Shown: positions 7,230-16,146, numbered from the stretch's first letter. The stretch: DNA of 64,000 bases from JAUYQR01 sp963822435 (GCA_963822435.1 CAWGHN010000001.1:186001-250000), one strand, 5' to 3'. The notes: generated from the sequence alone by a model not told the origin. Numbers and translations: made by a program.

Positions 7230-9226
7230 ATGGCCCTCAAGGACACTGACGACGCCAAGCCCGAAGCCGACGAGGCCGATGTCTCGCTCGACATGAGCCA
7301 GGCCGCCGTCAAGACGCATGATCGCCGACGCCAAAGAGCGGGGCTACATCACCTACGACCAGCTGAACACCGTTCTGCCCCCGGAACAGGTGTCGTCCGA
7401 GCAGATCGAGGACGTGATGTCGATGCTGTCCGAGATGGGCATCAACATCATCGAGAACGACGAGGCCGAGGAAAGCGAAGCCCCGGTGGGCGAGCTGGTG
7501 GAAATCTCCACCAGCCGCGAAGTCGCCGTGTCCGGCACCAGCGCCGAAGCGCTCGACCGCACCGACGACCCGGTGCGCATGTATCTGCGCGAGATGGGCA
7601 GCGTCGAACTGCTGTCGCGCGAGGGCGAGATCGCCATCGCCAAGCGGATCGAGGCTGGCCGCAACACCATGATCCTCGGGCTGTGCGAAAGCCCGCTGAC
7701 GTTCCAGGCCATCACCATCTGGCGCGACGAACTTCTGAACGAAGACATCCTTTTGCGCGACGTGATCGACCTTGAGGCCACCTTCGGTCGCAGCCTTGAC
7801 GGCGAAGAAGACATGGACGGCCCGGCGCTCGACGAGGTCGACGTGGCCGCCGGTGCCGCCCCCCGCCGCAACGGCGCCGCCGAACCCGAGCTGGACGCCG
7901 ACGGCAACCCGATCATGACCGAAAGCGACGACGACGAGGATGACGAAGCCTCGAACATGTCGCTCGCCGCGATGGAGGCCGCGCTCAAGCCGCGCGTCCT
8001 CGAAACGCTTGACCTTGTCGCCCGCGATTACGCCAAACTTGCCGAAATGCAGGATCTGCGGATGAATGCCGCCATGTCCAGCGCCCGGCACTTCTCCTCG
8101 GCCGAGGAAGACGCCTACCAGAAACTGCGCTCCGAAATCGTGCTTCTGGTCAACGAACTGCACCTCAACAACTCCCGTATCGAAGCGCTGATTGACCAGC
8201 TTTACGGCATCAACCGCAAGATCATGGGCATCAACTCCAACATGGTGAAACTCGCCGATGCCGCCCGGATCAACCGGCGCGAATTCATCGACGAATACCA
8301 GGGCTACGAGCTTGACCCCGCCTGGATGGACCGCATGGCTGTCAAGGGCGGGCGCGGCTGGCAGATGCTGATCGAAAAGTCGAAGGACAAGGTCGAGGAA
8401 CTGCGCGCCGAAATGGCCTCGGTCGGCCAATACATCGGCGTCGACATCTCCGAATTCCGCCGCATCGTGAACCAGGTCCAGAAGGGCGAAAAAGAAGCCC
8501 GTCAGGCCAAGAAGGAAATGGTCGAGGCGAACCTGCGCCTCGTCATCTCCATTGCCAAGAAATACACCAACCGCGGCCTGCAATTCCTTGATCTCATTCA
8601 GGAAGGCAACATCGGCCTGATGAAGGCCGTCGACAAATTCGAATACCGCCGCGGCTACAAGTTCTCCACCTACGCGACCTGGTGGATCCGTCAGGCGATC
8701 ACCCGCTCCATCGCGGACCAGGCCCGCACGATCCGTATTCCCGGTGCATATGATCGAGACGATCAACAAGCTGGTGCGCACCGGCCGCCAGATGCTGCAC
8801 GAAATCGGCCGCGAACCGACGCCCGAGGAACTGGCCGAAAAGCTGCAAATGCCGCTGGAAAAGGTCCGCAAGGTGATGAAGATCGCCAAGGAACCGATCA
8901 GCCTCGAAACGCCGATCGGCGACGAGGAAGACAGCCAGCTTGGCGACTTCATCGAGGACAAGAACGCGATCCTGCCGCTGGATTCCGCCATTCAGGAAAA
9001 CCTGAAGGAAACCACGACCCGCGTTCTGGCCTCCCTCACCCCCCGCGAAGAACGCGTCCTGCGGATGCGCTTCGGCATCGGGATGAACACCGATCACACG
9101 CTGGAAGAGGTCGGCCAGCAGTTCAGCGTCACCCGCGAACGCATCCGCCAGATCGAGGCGAAGGCGCTGCGCAAGCTGAAGCACCCAAGCCGCAGCAGGA
9201 AGTTGCGGAGTTTCCTGGATCAGTGA
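7230..9226 (+). CDS. rpoD: RNA polymerase primary sigma factor RpoD, with two apparent +1 frameshifts
   Basis: The gene encodes the housekeeping sigma factor of about 664 residues, but the reading frame changes twice. Frame one (from ATG 7230 after GGAGCACAC) runs to about 7313, where an extra base lies within 7311-7318 before MIADAKERGYITYDQL. Frame two runs through region 1.2 and region 2 (NLRLVISIAKKYTNRGLQF, YATWWIRQAITRSIADQ) to 8742, where an extra G at 8743-8744 breaks RIPVHMIETINKL. Frame three covers regions 3 and 4, with the helix-turn-helix FSVTRERIRQIEAKALRKL. Removing one base at each place restores a full-length protein. rpoD is essential, so sequencing or assembly error is the likeliest cause. 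Confidence 0.9.
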
Positions 9227-9604
9227 GCAGTCACGCCGTGAACATAGCCGACCTGCGTGACGAAATTGTAGCTGCTGACGCCAAAGCTGCCTTTGACGTG
9301 ATCGTTGAGGGGTTTTCGACCTCAGGCGATTTTTCTGTGTTCGCGCACGAGCAAGGCTTTCTCAATAGCCTGCGCATCATGCGGGACGAGGAGTTCTGCT
9401 TTGCTGCAATTCCCAATGATGCAGTGGGTTCTGGGCTATATTCGCAGGCCGGAACTGCGACGAGGAAAGATCGACCCCGAAGCGGTCATCTCCGCAATTC
9501 CAGAGGCCCGCTTGACCAACAAGGGTGAGGTCACGTTGCGCATTTCAGACGCGAAAACTGCGAAACGTTGGCTCGAAGTGATCCGGGCCGCCCAGCAAAG
9601 CTGA
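9223..9604 (+). pseudogene. orphan small protein gene of low GC, frame-disrupted
   Basis: A GTG start at 9223 overlaps the rpoD stop (GTGA); GTG 9238 is an alternative. The frame reads VNIADLRDEIVAADAKAAF and continues to about 9425. The sense-like reading then moves to the +1 frame (GYIRRPELRRGKIDPEAV) and ends at the TGA at 9602-9604. Removing one G from the GGG at 9426-9428 would give one protein of about 126 residues. Base composition and codon use (GTA, TTT, GCA) are clearly lower in GC than neighbours, which suggests recent acquisition. I do not recognise the family. The break could be a sequencing error, as for rpoD. Confidence 0.5.
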
Positions 9605-9932
9605 TCACTGCGCGCACTGATCCCCTCGTTTTGATCACGCCGTCCGACCCACTGCAAGGCATGGCTAACCCCAAGCCTGGGCACTGTCGTCATCCGCCAC
9701 CCGGCGGGCAGCGCAGAGGCACCGGCCGAAGGCTCTGGCGTTCCTGCCGCACCGGTGACCCTTGCTGCGGCACCCCCTGAGTCCCCGCCGCCACACCCCT
9801 GCCCCCAGATGCAGTAGCCTGCATATACCGCTTCCCCAGATCCGTCCCCGTCTCCTATAGTCAGCGTCAAGAACCGGGGGAAACATCCGGACCTTGAGGC
9901 AGGACAGACACCAACAAGCAAGGAGGGGGCCG
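9605..9932. other. 328-base gap with no supported gene
   Basis: No frame has a convincing start, ribosome binding site and protein-like composition. One plus-strand frame (about 9676-9816) reads a Pro/Ala-rich stretch to a stop but has no start codon. An AGGAGGGGG ribosome binding site at the right end belongs to nrdR. Confidence 0.5.
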
Positions 9933-10400
9933 ATGCGCTGCCCATTCTGCGGCAATATCGACACTCAGGTGAAGGACTCGCGCCCCGCCGAAGACCATGT
10001 GGCCATCCGTCGCCGGCGCTTCTGCCCGGCCTGCGGTGGCCGCTTCACCACCTACGAACGCGTGCAGTTGCGCGACCTCGTCGTGATCAAATCCTCCGGC
10101 AAGCGCGAGGATTTCGACCGTACCAAACTGGAACGCTCGATCCGGATCGCGATGCAGAAACGCCCGATCGACCCCGAGCGGATCGACCAGATGATCTCCG
10201 GCATCGTGCGCCGCCTCGAAAGCCTTGGCGACACCGACATCTCGTCAAAAGTGATCGGCGAGATCGTGATGGAAAGCCTCGCCCGGATCGACACCGTCGC
10301 CTACGTCCGGTTCGCCAGCGTTTACAAGAACTTCCAGACCGCCGACGATTTCGACGGCTTCGTCAGCGAACTCCGGCCCGGCGCTGCCGGCGAAGAGTGA
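9933..10400 (+). CDS. nrdR: transcriptional repressor NrdR
   Basis: The 155-residue protein matches NrdR in length and domains: a zinc ribbon with C3, C6, C31 and C34, then an ATP-cone domain (about 49-139, KREDFDRTKLERSIRIA). NrdR represses ribonucleotide reductase genes in response to nucleotide levels. ATG 9933 is preceded by AGGAGGGGG. The gene overlaps ribD by GTGA at 10397-10400, a frequent nrdR-ribD pairing in proteobacteria. Confidence 0.96.
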   Translation: MRCPFCGNIDTQVKDSRPAEDHVAIRRRRFCPACGGRFTTYERVQLRDLVVIKSSGKREDFDRTKLERSIRIAMQKRPIDPERIDQMISGIVRRLESLGDTDISSKVIGEIVMESLARIDTVAYVRFASVYKNFQTADDFDGFVSELRPGAAGEE

Positions 10401-11482
10401 GCGATTCCGATCACATGGCCCATGCCCTGCGCCTCGCGGCGCGGGGCCTTGGCAACACCTGGCCCAACCCCGCCGTCGGCTGCGTCATCGTCAAAGACGG
10501 CCTCATCGTCGGCCGCGGCTGGACCCAACCCGGCGGCCGCCCCCACGCCGAGGTCCGCGCCCTGCAACAGGCAGGCCCAAACGCCCAAGGCGCCACCGCC
10601 TATGTCACGCTGGAACCCTGCGCCCACCACGGCGTGACCCCGCCCTGCGCCGACGCCCTGATCGCCGCCCGCGTCGCCCGCGTCGTCACCGCGCTCACCG
10701 ATCCCGACCCCCGCGTCGCCGGAAAAGGCCACGCCCTCCTCCGCGCCGCAGGCATCGCCGTCACCGAAAACCTGCTGCAAACCGAAGCCACCTGCCTCAA
10801 CGCAGGCTTCCTCAAGCGCGTTACCCAAGGCCTGCCGCATCTCACCCTCAAACTTGCCGCCACCCTCGACGGCCGCACCGCCACCGCCTCAGGCGAAAGC
10901 CGCTGGATCACCGGCCCCCTCTCGCGGCGCAAGGTTCATGCCCTGCGCCTGAACCACGACGCCGTCATGGTCGGCTCCGGCACCGCTCTTGCCGACGACC
11001 CCGACCTCACTGTCCGCGACCTGGGCGCAGTCAGGCAACCCGTCCGTATCGTCCTCGACCGCCTTGTGAAACATTCCCCCGAAAGCCGCCTCGGCCGTAC
11101 TGCCAAGGACGATCCCGTCTGGCTCCTCCACAGCCCAGCCGCGCCGGAAGCGGCGCGAAGTGCATGGCAGGCCACCGGAACCACCCTGATCGAGATCCCC
11201 GAAACCAACGGCCACCTCGACCTGAACGCCGCACTCAGAACCCTCGCAGGCAAAGGCCTCACCCGCATCCTCAGCGAAGGCGGCAGTACCCTCGCCGCCG
11301 CCCTCATCCGCGCCCGCCTCGTCGACGACCTCGCCCTCTTCACCGCAGGCGCGCTGATCGGGGCCGATGGCACACCAACCCTCGCCGCCCTCGGCCTGCA
11401 GACCCTGGCCGAAGCCCCGCGCCTCACCTTGCGCGAAACCCAAACCCTTGGCCCCGACGTTTACAGCCTCTGGTCCTTCTGA
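10397..11482 (+). CDS. ribD: bifunctional riboflavin biosynthesis deaminase/reductase
   Basis: The 361-residue enzyme deaminates diaminohydroxyphosphoribosylaminopyrimidine and reduces the ribosyl side chain, the second and third steps of riboflavin synthesis from GTP. The zinc deaminase residues are H50 and E52 (PHAEV) and C75 and C84 (PCAHHGVTPPC). The reductase domain (about 145-361) carries GRTATASGESRWITG and a glycine-rich LSEGGSTLAAAL. It starts with GTG overlapping the nrdR stop. Other rib genes are not in the window. Confidence 0.95.
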   Translation: MSDSDHMAHALRLAARGLGNTWPNPAVGCVIVKDGLIVGRGWTQPGGRPHAEVRALQQAGPNAQGATAYVTLEPCAHHGVTPPCADALIAARVARVVTALTDPDPRVAGKGHALLRAAGIAVTENLLQTEATCLNAGFLKRVTQGLPHLTLKLAATLDGRTATASGESRWITGPLSRRKVHALRLNHDAVMVGSGTALADDPDLTVRDLGAVRQPVRIVLDRLVKHSPESRLGRTAKDDPVWLLHSPAAPEAARSAWQATGTTLIEIPETNGHLDLNAALRTLAGKGLTRILSEGGSTLAAALIRARLVDDLALFTAGALIGADGTPTLAALGLQTLAEAPRLTLRETQTLGPDVYSLWSF

Positions 11483-11496
11483 CGGGTTTGCTCTTT

Positions 11497-11525
11497 TCCC
11501 AAATACTCCCGCCGGAGGCTCCGCC
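11497..11525. repeat. copy of a dispersed intergenic motif
   Basis: CCCAAATACTCCCGCCGGAG followed by GCTCCGCC lies directly after ribD. A near copy (CCCAAAATATCCCCGCCGG followed by AGGCTTCCGC) occurs at 30532-30558. The GCCGGAGGCTCCGCC part can also fold into a short hairpin. Confidence 0.5.
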
Positions 11526-11528
11526 GCC

Positions 11529-11957
11529 TCACCAATGCCCGACGCTTGGCATCGACGCCCACGGCTCCGCCACCGCCTGCGCCGCCCCCTTCTGCAGCAA
11601 CTCCACCGAGATATTGTCGGGCGACCGCACGAACGCCATCCGCCCATCCCGTGGTGGGCGGTTGATCACCACCCCGTTCGCCTGCAGATGCGCGCAGGTG
11701 GCGTAGATATCGTCCACCTCATAGGCCAGATGGCCAAAGTGCCGCCCGTCCGACGGCAGCCCCGCGTCGCCGTCCCAGTTATACGTCAATTCCACCGGAC
11801 AGTCCGGCTGTCCGGGCGGCGCCATGAACACCAGCGTGAACCGCCCGCCCTCGTTCTCATAGCGTCGCGTCTCTTCCAGCCCCAAGAGCGCATAAAACGC
11901 CATCGACGCCTCCAGATCCTTCACCCGCACCATCGTGTGCAAATACCGTATCGCCAT
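11529..11957 (-). CDS. VOC (glyoxalase/lactoylglutathione lyase-like) family protein
   Basis: The 142-residue protein opens with MAIRYLHTMVRVKDLEASMAFY and contains GRFTLVFMAPP, VELTYNWD, FGHLAYEVDDIYATC and FVRSPDNISVELLQ, matching glyoxalase I length and motifs. The metal ligands expected for glyoxalase I (H, E, H, E) have plausible counterparts in LHTMVRV, VELTYN, GHLAYEV and SVELL. The start at 11957 has GAGGAGAC just upstream; two in-frame starts further upstream are less likely. Detoxification of methylglyoxal is probable, but another VOC chemistry cannot be excluded. Confidence 0.85.
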   Translation of the reverse strand: MAIRYLHTMVRVKDLEASMAFYALLGLEETRRYENEGGRFTLVFMAPPGQPDCPVELTYNWDGDAGLPSDGRHFGHLAYEVDDIYATCAHLQANGVVINRPPRDGRMAFVRSPDNISVELLQKGAAQAVAEPWASMPSVGHW

Positions 11958-12049
11958 CCCGTCTCTCCTCATGTTCCCGTCATGTTGCGGTATCCCCGCA
12001 GCCGCCCGCAAGATATAGTCGCAGACGACTCATTCAAAAGGCTGCCACC

Positions 12050-12955
12050 ATGCCCCTCACTCCTGACCAGACGGCCGAGATCGAAGCCCAGCGCGCAACC
12101 CCGCGCCCCACCCTCCGCGCCGTCTCCGAAGGGATGGAGGCGCATCTCTACCGCGCCCACCCCGTGCTTGACCACGGCTTCATCCGCGTCATCGACTACA
12201 TGGGCGACGACAGCGCCATCGTCCAGGCCGCCCGCGTCTCCTACGGCGCCGGCACCAAGCACGTCCAGAACGACGAAGGCCTGATCCGCTACCTGATGCG
12301 CCACTGGCACTCCACCCCGTTCGAGATGTGCGAGATCAAGCTCCACGTCAAACTCCCCGTCTTCGTCGCCCGCCAGTGGATCCGCCACCGCACCGCCAAC
12401 GTCAACGAATACTCCGCCCGCTATTCAATCCTGGACCGGGAGTTCTACATCCCCGCCCCCGAACAGCTTGCCGCCCAGTCCACCGTCAACAACCAGGGCC
12501 GGGGCGAGGTGCTGCAAGGCGAGGAAGCCGCCCGCGTCCTCGACCTTTTGAAATCCGACGCCAACCGCGCCTATGACCATTACGAGGCGATGCTGTCCCA
12601 AGACGGCCAGCAGGGCCTCGCGCGCGAACTTGCCCGGATGAACCTGCCCGCCAACATCTACACCCAGTGGTACTGGAAGGTCGATCTGCACAACCTCTTC
12701 CACTTCCTGCGCCTGCGCGCCGACCCCCACGCCCAATACGAAATCCGCGTCTACGCCGAGGCGATTGCCGCCTGCGTCAAGGACTGGGTTCCCCTCGCCT
12801 ACGCGGCGTTCGAAGATTACCGCATGGGCGGCGTGACGCTCAGCGCAAAGGCTCTGGCCGTGCTGAAACGCCGTCTCGCAGGCGAAACGGTAACTCAGGA
12901 AACCTCCGGCATGTCAAAGGGCGAATGGCGAGAGTTCGAGGGGGTCATCGGGTGA
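12050..12955 (+). CDS. thyX: FAD-dependent thymidylate synthase
   Basis: The 301-residue ThyX converts dUMP to dTMP with methylenetetrahydrofolate, FAD and NADPH. The diagnostic RHRx7S motif is present at residues 112-122 (RHRTANVNEYS), followed by ARYSI. Length is at the long end for the family because of an N-terminal extension (about 40 residues). It is transcribed divergently from the VOC gene with 92 bases between them. Confidence 0.95.
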   Translation: MPLTPDQTAEIEAQRATPRPTLRAVSEGMEAHLYRAHPVLDHGFIRVIDYMGDDSAIVQAARVSYGAGTKHVQNDEGLIRYLMRHWHSTPFEMCEIKLHVKLPVFVARQWIRHRTANVNEYSARYSILDREFYIPAPEQLAAQSTVNNQGRGEVLQGEEAARVLDLLKSDANRAYDHYEAMLSQDGQQGLARELARMNLPANIYTQWYWKVDLHNLFHFLRLRADPHAQYEIRVYAEAIAACVKDWVPLAYAAFEDYRMGGVTLSAKALAVLKRRLAGETVTQETSGMSKGEWREFEGVIG

Positions 12956-13067
12956 CCGACACTTGCGTCAACGCCGGCCCGGACGCGCGCCCTTCACCCC
13001 TGAATTTCCGCCGACCAAACCGGATTTTGGTCTATACTGCGCCTGTTTGGGGCAAGGGCTTGGGCGC

Positions 13068-13925
13068 ATGAAGATTTTTTCGTTCTGGGACAGCGGCCGG
13101 GAAAACGCGCCGGCAGTTGTCAAGAACTGCTTGCGGTCGTGGGAAGAGATGAACCCCGATGCCACCCTCGACGTGTTAAGCGCCGCCGACATCCCCCGCC
13201 TGCTGGGCGATTTTCCCTTTGATGTGCGCCGCTTGCCGATTCAGGCCCAATCCGATATCCTGCGCATCCGGCTTTTACGTCTGCACGGCGGAATCTGGGC
13301 CGATGCAACCCTTCTGCCGGTTGTTCCCCTGTCGCACTGGTTTGACCTCTACGCGGGCAGCAGCGGGTTCTTCGTCTATTCCGCATCGCCCCGGCACTGG
13401 CGGCTGGCAAGCTATCTGATCATGGCAAAGGCGGAAAACCACTTCATTCGCGCGCTTGACCAGAAGATTCTCGACTACTGGACCCACCCCCGCGTCACGC
13501 TTGATCTGATGCCGCGCATCCAGCCAGATTATCCGATCGGCAAACGCATGTTCCTCAAGGCGATAACCAGCCGGGGTCTCGGCCTCGACTACGTCAGGTT
13601 TTTCGACGGCTGGCGGCGCGACCTGCTTTACCCCGTCTCACCCGAAGGCGCTGCAAGCCGGTTTTTCCCGTACTTCTGGGTCCACTACCTGATGATGCAG
13701 CTTGCGCAGACAGATCCCGAAGCATCCGCCATTGTCGACGCGATGACCTACCGCCAGCATGAACTCAGCCACAGCCTCCAGATCGCGCGCGAAAGCCTTG
13801 GGTCCGATTTCCCCAAAGCCATCCCCATGGCCTTGCGGACCGCTCCGGTCCAAAAGCTGGACTGGCGCATCGATTGGCCCGCTGCGGTCTTTGATCGGCC
13901 AGCGCCGGCGGACGTGCTGATCTGA
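13068..13925 (+). CDS. capsular polysaccharide synthesis-type glycosyltransferase
   Basis: The 285-residue protein starts MKIFSFWDSG and contains QSDILRIRLLRLHGGIWADA, the sugar-nucleotide and metal-binding region of GT32/Caps_synth-type transferases (acidic D in WADATLLP). The ATG at 13068 is chosen over upstream in-frame starts because the family begins at this point. The acceptor and sugar are unknown, and no other surface polysaccharide genes are nearby, so it is a stand-alone transferase. Confidence 0.75.
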   Translation: MKIFSFWDSGRENAPAVVKNCLRSWEEMNPDATLDVLSAADIPRLLGDFPFDVRRLPIQAQSDILRIRLLRLHGGIWADATLLPVVPLSHWFDLYAGSSGFFVYSASPRHWRLASYLIMAKAENHFIRALDQKILDYWTHPRVTLDLMPRIQPDYPIGKRMFLKAITSRGLGLDYVRFFDGWRRDLLYPVSPEGAASRFFPYFWVHYLMMQLAQTDPEASAIVDAMTYRQHELSHSLQIARESLGSDFPKAIPMALRTAPVQKLDWRIDWPAAVFDRPAPADVLI

Positions 13926-13947
13926 ACGACCAGCCCGCGCCCGCCGC

Positions 13948-14955
13948 TCAGCCCCCCGTTTCCACCCGGATAAGCCGGACCTGATCCGCCGTCAGATACC
14001 CCGTCACCTCGACGCCCTCATCCGCCTGCCACGCGCCAATCGCCCGCCGCGTCCCGGCCCCGAACGTCCCGTCGGTGCGCAAGGGGTCATACCCCAGACG
14101 CCGCAGCCGCCGCTGCACATCCACCCGCTCGTCCAGCGTCAGGCCCAAAAGCCGCTCTTCCAGCGCCGCGCCGTTCACCTCTTCGTCCGCTGGCGGTGCA
14201 GCACTCCCCGCCTGTTGCGCAATCAGCCGCACCTGCGCGCTCGTCACATATCCCGTCGCGGCCCGCCGGTTCGCCTGCTGCCAGCCCTTGATCGCCGTCC
14301 GTGTCCGGCTGCCCCACAACCCGTCCGCCACCCCCGCGTCATAGCCAAGGTCGCTCAACTGCCGCTGGATCGTCACCCGCTGCGTCCGCGTCAGCCGCAA
14401 GCCCGCCTCGGTCTGCGCCGCCGACAGCGTGCCCGCCGTCGTGCCATCATCCGGCGGCGTCACCACCGCGCCGCGCAGCAGCAGCCGCACCTGCGCCTCG
14501 GTCACATACCCGGTCGCCGCATCACCCCGGTCGCGCTGCCACCCGGCAATCGCGCTGCGGGTATTGCGGCCCCAGACCCCGTCCGTGCCATAGGTCCGGT
14601 AGCCCAGCCGCGTCAGTTCCCGCTGCACCGCCACCCGCTGTGCAACACTGATCCCCAGCCGCGCTTCGATCTGAGCCGCCGCCGCCGCCGACCCTTCGAC
14701 CGGCGCGCCCAGCCGCTCCAGCGCGCGCTCGGCGTTCACCCGGTATTGGCCCTTCGGAAATTTCGCCAGATAATCGCGGTAGGCAGCGGGCGTGTTCGCC
14801 GTCTGCGCCGCGATATAGGCGTTGCGGTCCAGTTCCTGCTGGATCAGGGTCTGGGCGATTCCCCCGATCACATCCTCGAAATCGCCTTGTGCGGCGACGG
14901 GGGCGGTCAGGCCAAGCCCGGCCATCAGGGCCAAAGGCAGGGTGAAACTGCGCAT
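13948..14955 (-). CDS. secreted protein with three tandem peptidoglycan-binding domains
   Basis: The 335-residue protein has a signal peptide ending at about residue 22 (PVAAQ). A linker region with AYRDYLAKFPKGQYRVNAER follows, then three repeats of about 65-85 residues. Each repeat holds an LxRLGY/LSDLGYD segment, a DGxxGxxTRxAI motif and a xGYxTxxQVRLI end (about 94-165, 180-245 and 264-335). These are PG_binding_1-type units that anchor proteins to the cell wall. No catalytic domain is attached, so it probably acts as a wall-binding or adaptor protein in the periplasm. Confidence 0.85.
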   Translation of the reverse strand: MRSFTLPLALMAGLGLTAPVAAQGDFEDVIGGIAQTLIQQELDRNAYIAAQTANTPAAYRDYLAKFPKGQYRVNAERALERLGAPVEGSAAAAAQIEARLGISVAQRVAVQRELTRLGYRTYGTDGVWGRNTRSAIAGWQRDRGDAATGYVTEAQVRLLLRGAVVTPPDDGTTAGTLSAAQTEAGLRLTRTQRVTIQRQLSDLGYDAGVADGLWGSRTRTAIKGWQQANRRAATGYVTSAQVRLIAQQAGSAAPPADEEVNGAALEERLLGLTLDERVDVQRRLRRLGYDPLRTDGTFGAGTRRAIGAWQADEGVEVTGYLTADQVRLIRVETGG

Positions 14956-15105
14956 GGCGGTATCCTTTTCATTTCAGGTCGGGCCGGATCGGCCCCCGAA
15001 CAGTCTTGGTGTCACGTCAACGCGCAACGGCCCCGGTTGGTTGCAGCCACGCCGCACTCTGGTCCGCTTCGGTTTTCAGCCTACCTTTGTGCAAAAGGAG
15101 CCGCA

Positions 15106-15501
15106 ATGCAGACCCTGACCCTCTACCTCTCCACCGCCGCCGTCTTCCTGATCCTCGATGCGATCATGCTGACCTTGGTGATGAAACCGCTGTTCTCCCG
15201 GCACATCGGCCCCCTTTTGGCCGAACCGATCCGCTTTGGCCCCGCCGCCGCCTTCTACCTCGCCTACGTCGCGGGCCTTGTGTATCTGGTGTCTCTGCCC
15301 GCGCTGAAAACCGCCAGCCCCGTCGTGATCCCCGCGCTCATCATCGGCGCGATGGCCTACGGCACCTACGAATTCACCAGCTACGCGATCATGAAGGATT
15401 GGCACCTGTCGATGGTTGCGACCGACACGGTCTGGGGCACCGTGCTGACCGCATTTTCGGCATGGGCCGGCCTCGCCATCACCCGCGCGATCACTGGCTG
15501 A
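15106..15501 (+). CDS. DUF2177 family membrane protein
   Basis: The 131-residue protein has four predicted membrane segments (about 5-25, 45-65, 70-92 and 108-128) and reads ILDAIMLTLVMKPLF, GAMAYGTYEFTSYA and TDTVWGTVLTAFSAW, characteristic of DUF2177. A ribosome binding site AAAAGGAG lies before ATG 15106. The biochemical role of the family is unknown. Confidence 0.85.
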   Translation: MQTLTLYLSTAAVFLILDAIMLTLVMKPLFSRHIGPLLAEPIRFGPAAAFYLAYVAGLVYLVSLPALKTASPVVIPALIIGAMAYGTYEFTSYAIMKDWHLSMVATDTVWGTVLTAFSAWAGLAITRAITG

Positions 15502-15582
15502 CCCTTTGCGCTTGGCGTGGGACATGCTACCAACGGGTTAACGCGCAAGGCTAACCCCTTGACTCCTAACAGCCCATCACCC

Positions 15583-15599
15583 TGTCCCACCGTGGGACA
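15583..15599. repeat. 17-base palindrome TGTCCCACCGTGGGACA, copy 1
   Basis: Arms TGTCCCAC and GTGGGACA flank a single C. An identical 17-mer lies at 25494-25510, and both copies are preceded by TAACGCGC 42-44 bases upstream (15539 and 25452). This copy is 18 bases before the ArsC-like start codon, so it could be an operator or a mobile intergenic element. Confidence 0.6.
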
Positions 15600-15616
15600 C
15601 CACCCGGAGCGTCCCG

Positions 15617-15943
15617 ATGATCCTCTACGGCATCCCCACCTGCGACACCTGCAAGAAAGCCCTCAAGGCCCTGCAAGCCGCCGGAAAAGAGGTCACCTTC
15701 CGCGACGTCCGCGCCCAACCCCTGACCATGCCCGAGATCGAGGCGATCACCCACGAATTCGGCGACAGGGCGGTGAACAAGCAGTCCACCACCTACCGCG
15801 CCTTCAACGATTTCCTGAAAGCCTCCGACACCGAGGCGCAGATAGCGGCCCAGCCGACCGTCCTGAAACGGCCGATCATCCAGAACGGCACCACATGGCA
15901 CCTCGGCTGGGACGCCGCGACCGAAGCCGCCCTGACGGCCTAA
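15617..15943 (+). CDS. ArsC/Spx/MgsR family thioredoxin-fold protein
   Basis: The 108-residue protein opens MILYGIPTCDTCKKALKAL with a CxxC at C9-C12 and ends with VLKRPIIQNGTTWHLGW, which resembles the RPI-containing C-terminal motif of ArsC-like proteins. Members act as glutaredoxin-coupled arsenate reductases or as Spx-like regulators; no ars genes are adjacent, so arsenate reduction is not asserted. Its stop overlaps the stop of the convergent cold-shock gene (15940-15943). Confidence 0.8.
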   Translation: MILYGIPTCDTCKKALKALQAAGKEVTFRDVRAQPLTMPEIEAITHEFGDRAVNKQSTTYRAFNDFLKASDTEAQIAAQPTVLKRPIIQNGTTWHLGWDAATEAALTA

Positions 15944-16146
15944 AGCAGCCGCAGATCACCCGCCGATTGCTTGCCATCCCGGCCCGACTGCAACTCGAAC
16001 CCGATCTTCTGATTGTCGTTCAGCCCCTTCAACCCGGCGCGCTCCACCGCCGAGATATGCACGAACACATCCTTGCCGCCGTCATCCGGCGCGATGAAAC
16101 CATAACCCTTGGTCGAGTTGAACCACTTCACGGTGCCGGTCGGCAT
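15940..16146 (-). CDS. cold-shock domain protein
   Basis: The 68-residue single-domain protein contains the RNA-binding motifs KGYGFI and DVFVHIS after the GTVKWFN opening, so it is a CspA-type nucleic-acid chaperone of normal length. It is convergent with the ArsC-like gene and shares stop-codon bases with it. The 234 bases upstream hold no other gene and probably contain its promoter and leader. Confidence 0.95.
   Translation of the reverse strand: MPTGTVKWFNSTKGYGFIAPDDGGKDVFVHISAVERAGLKGLNDNQKIGFELQSGRDGKQSAGDLRLL

Noticed and set aside
9676..9816. A Pro/Ala-rich frame in the gap before nrdR that ends at a stop.
   Set aside because: It has no start codon or ribosome binding site and matches no known protein; it may be an old gene end but cannot be supported.
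14215..15105. A long plus-strand frame running into the DUF2177 gene.
   Set aside because: It is antisense to the peptidoglycan-binding protein gene; the DUF2177 domain starts at 15106 after AAAAGGAG.
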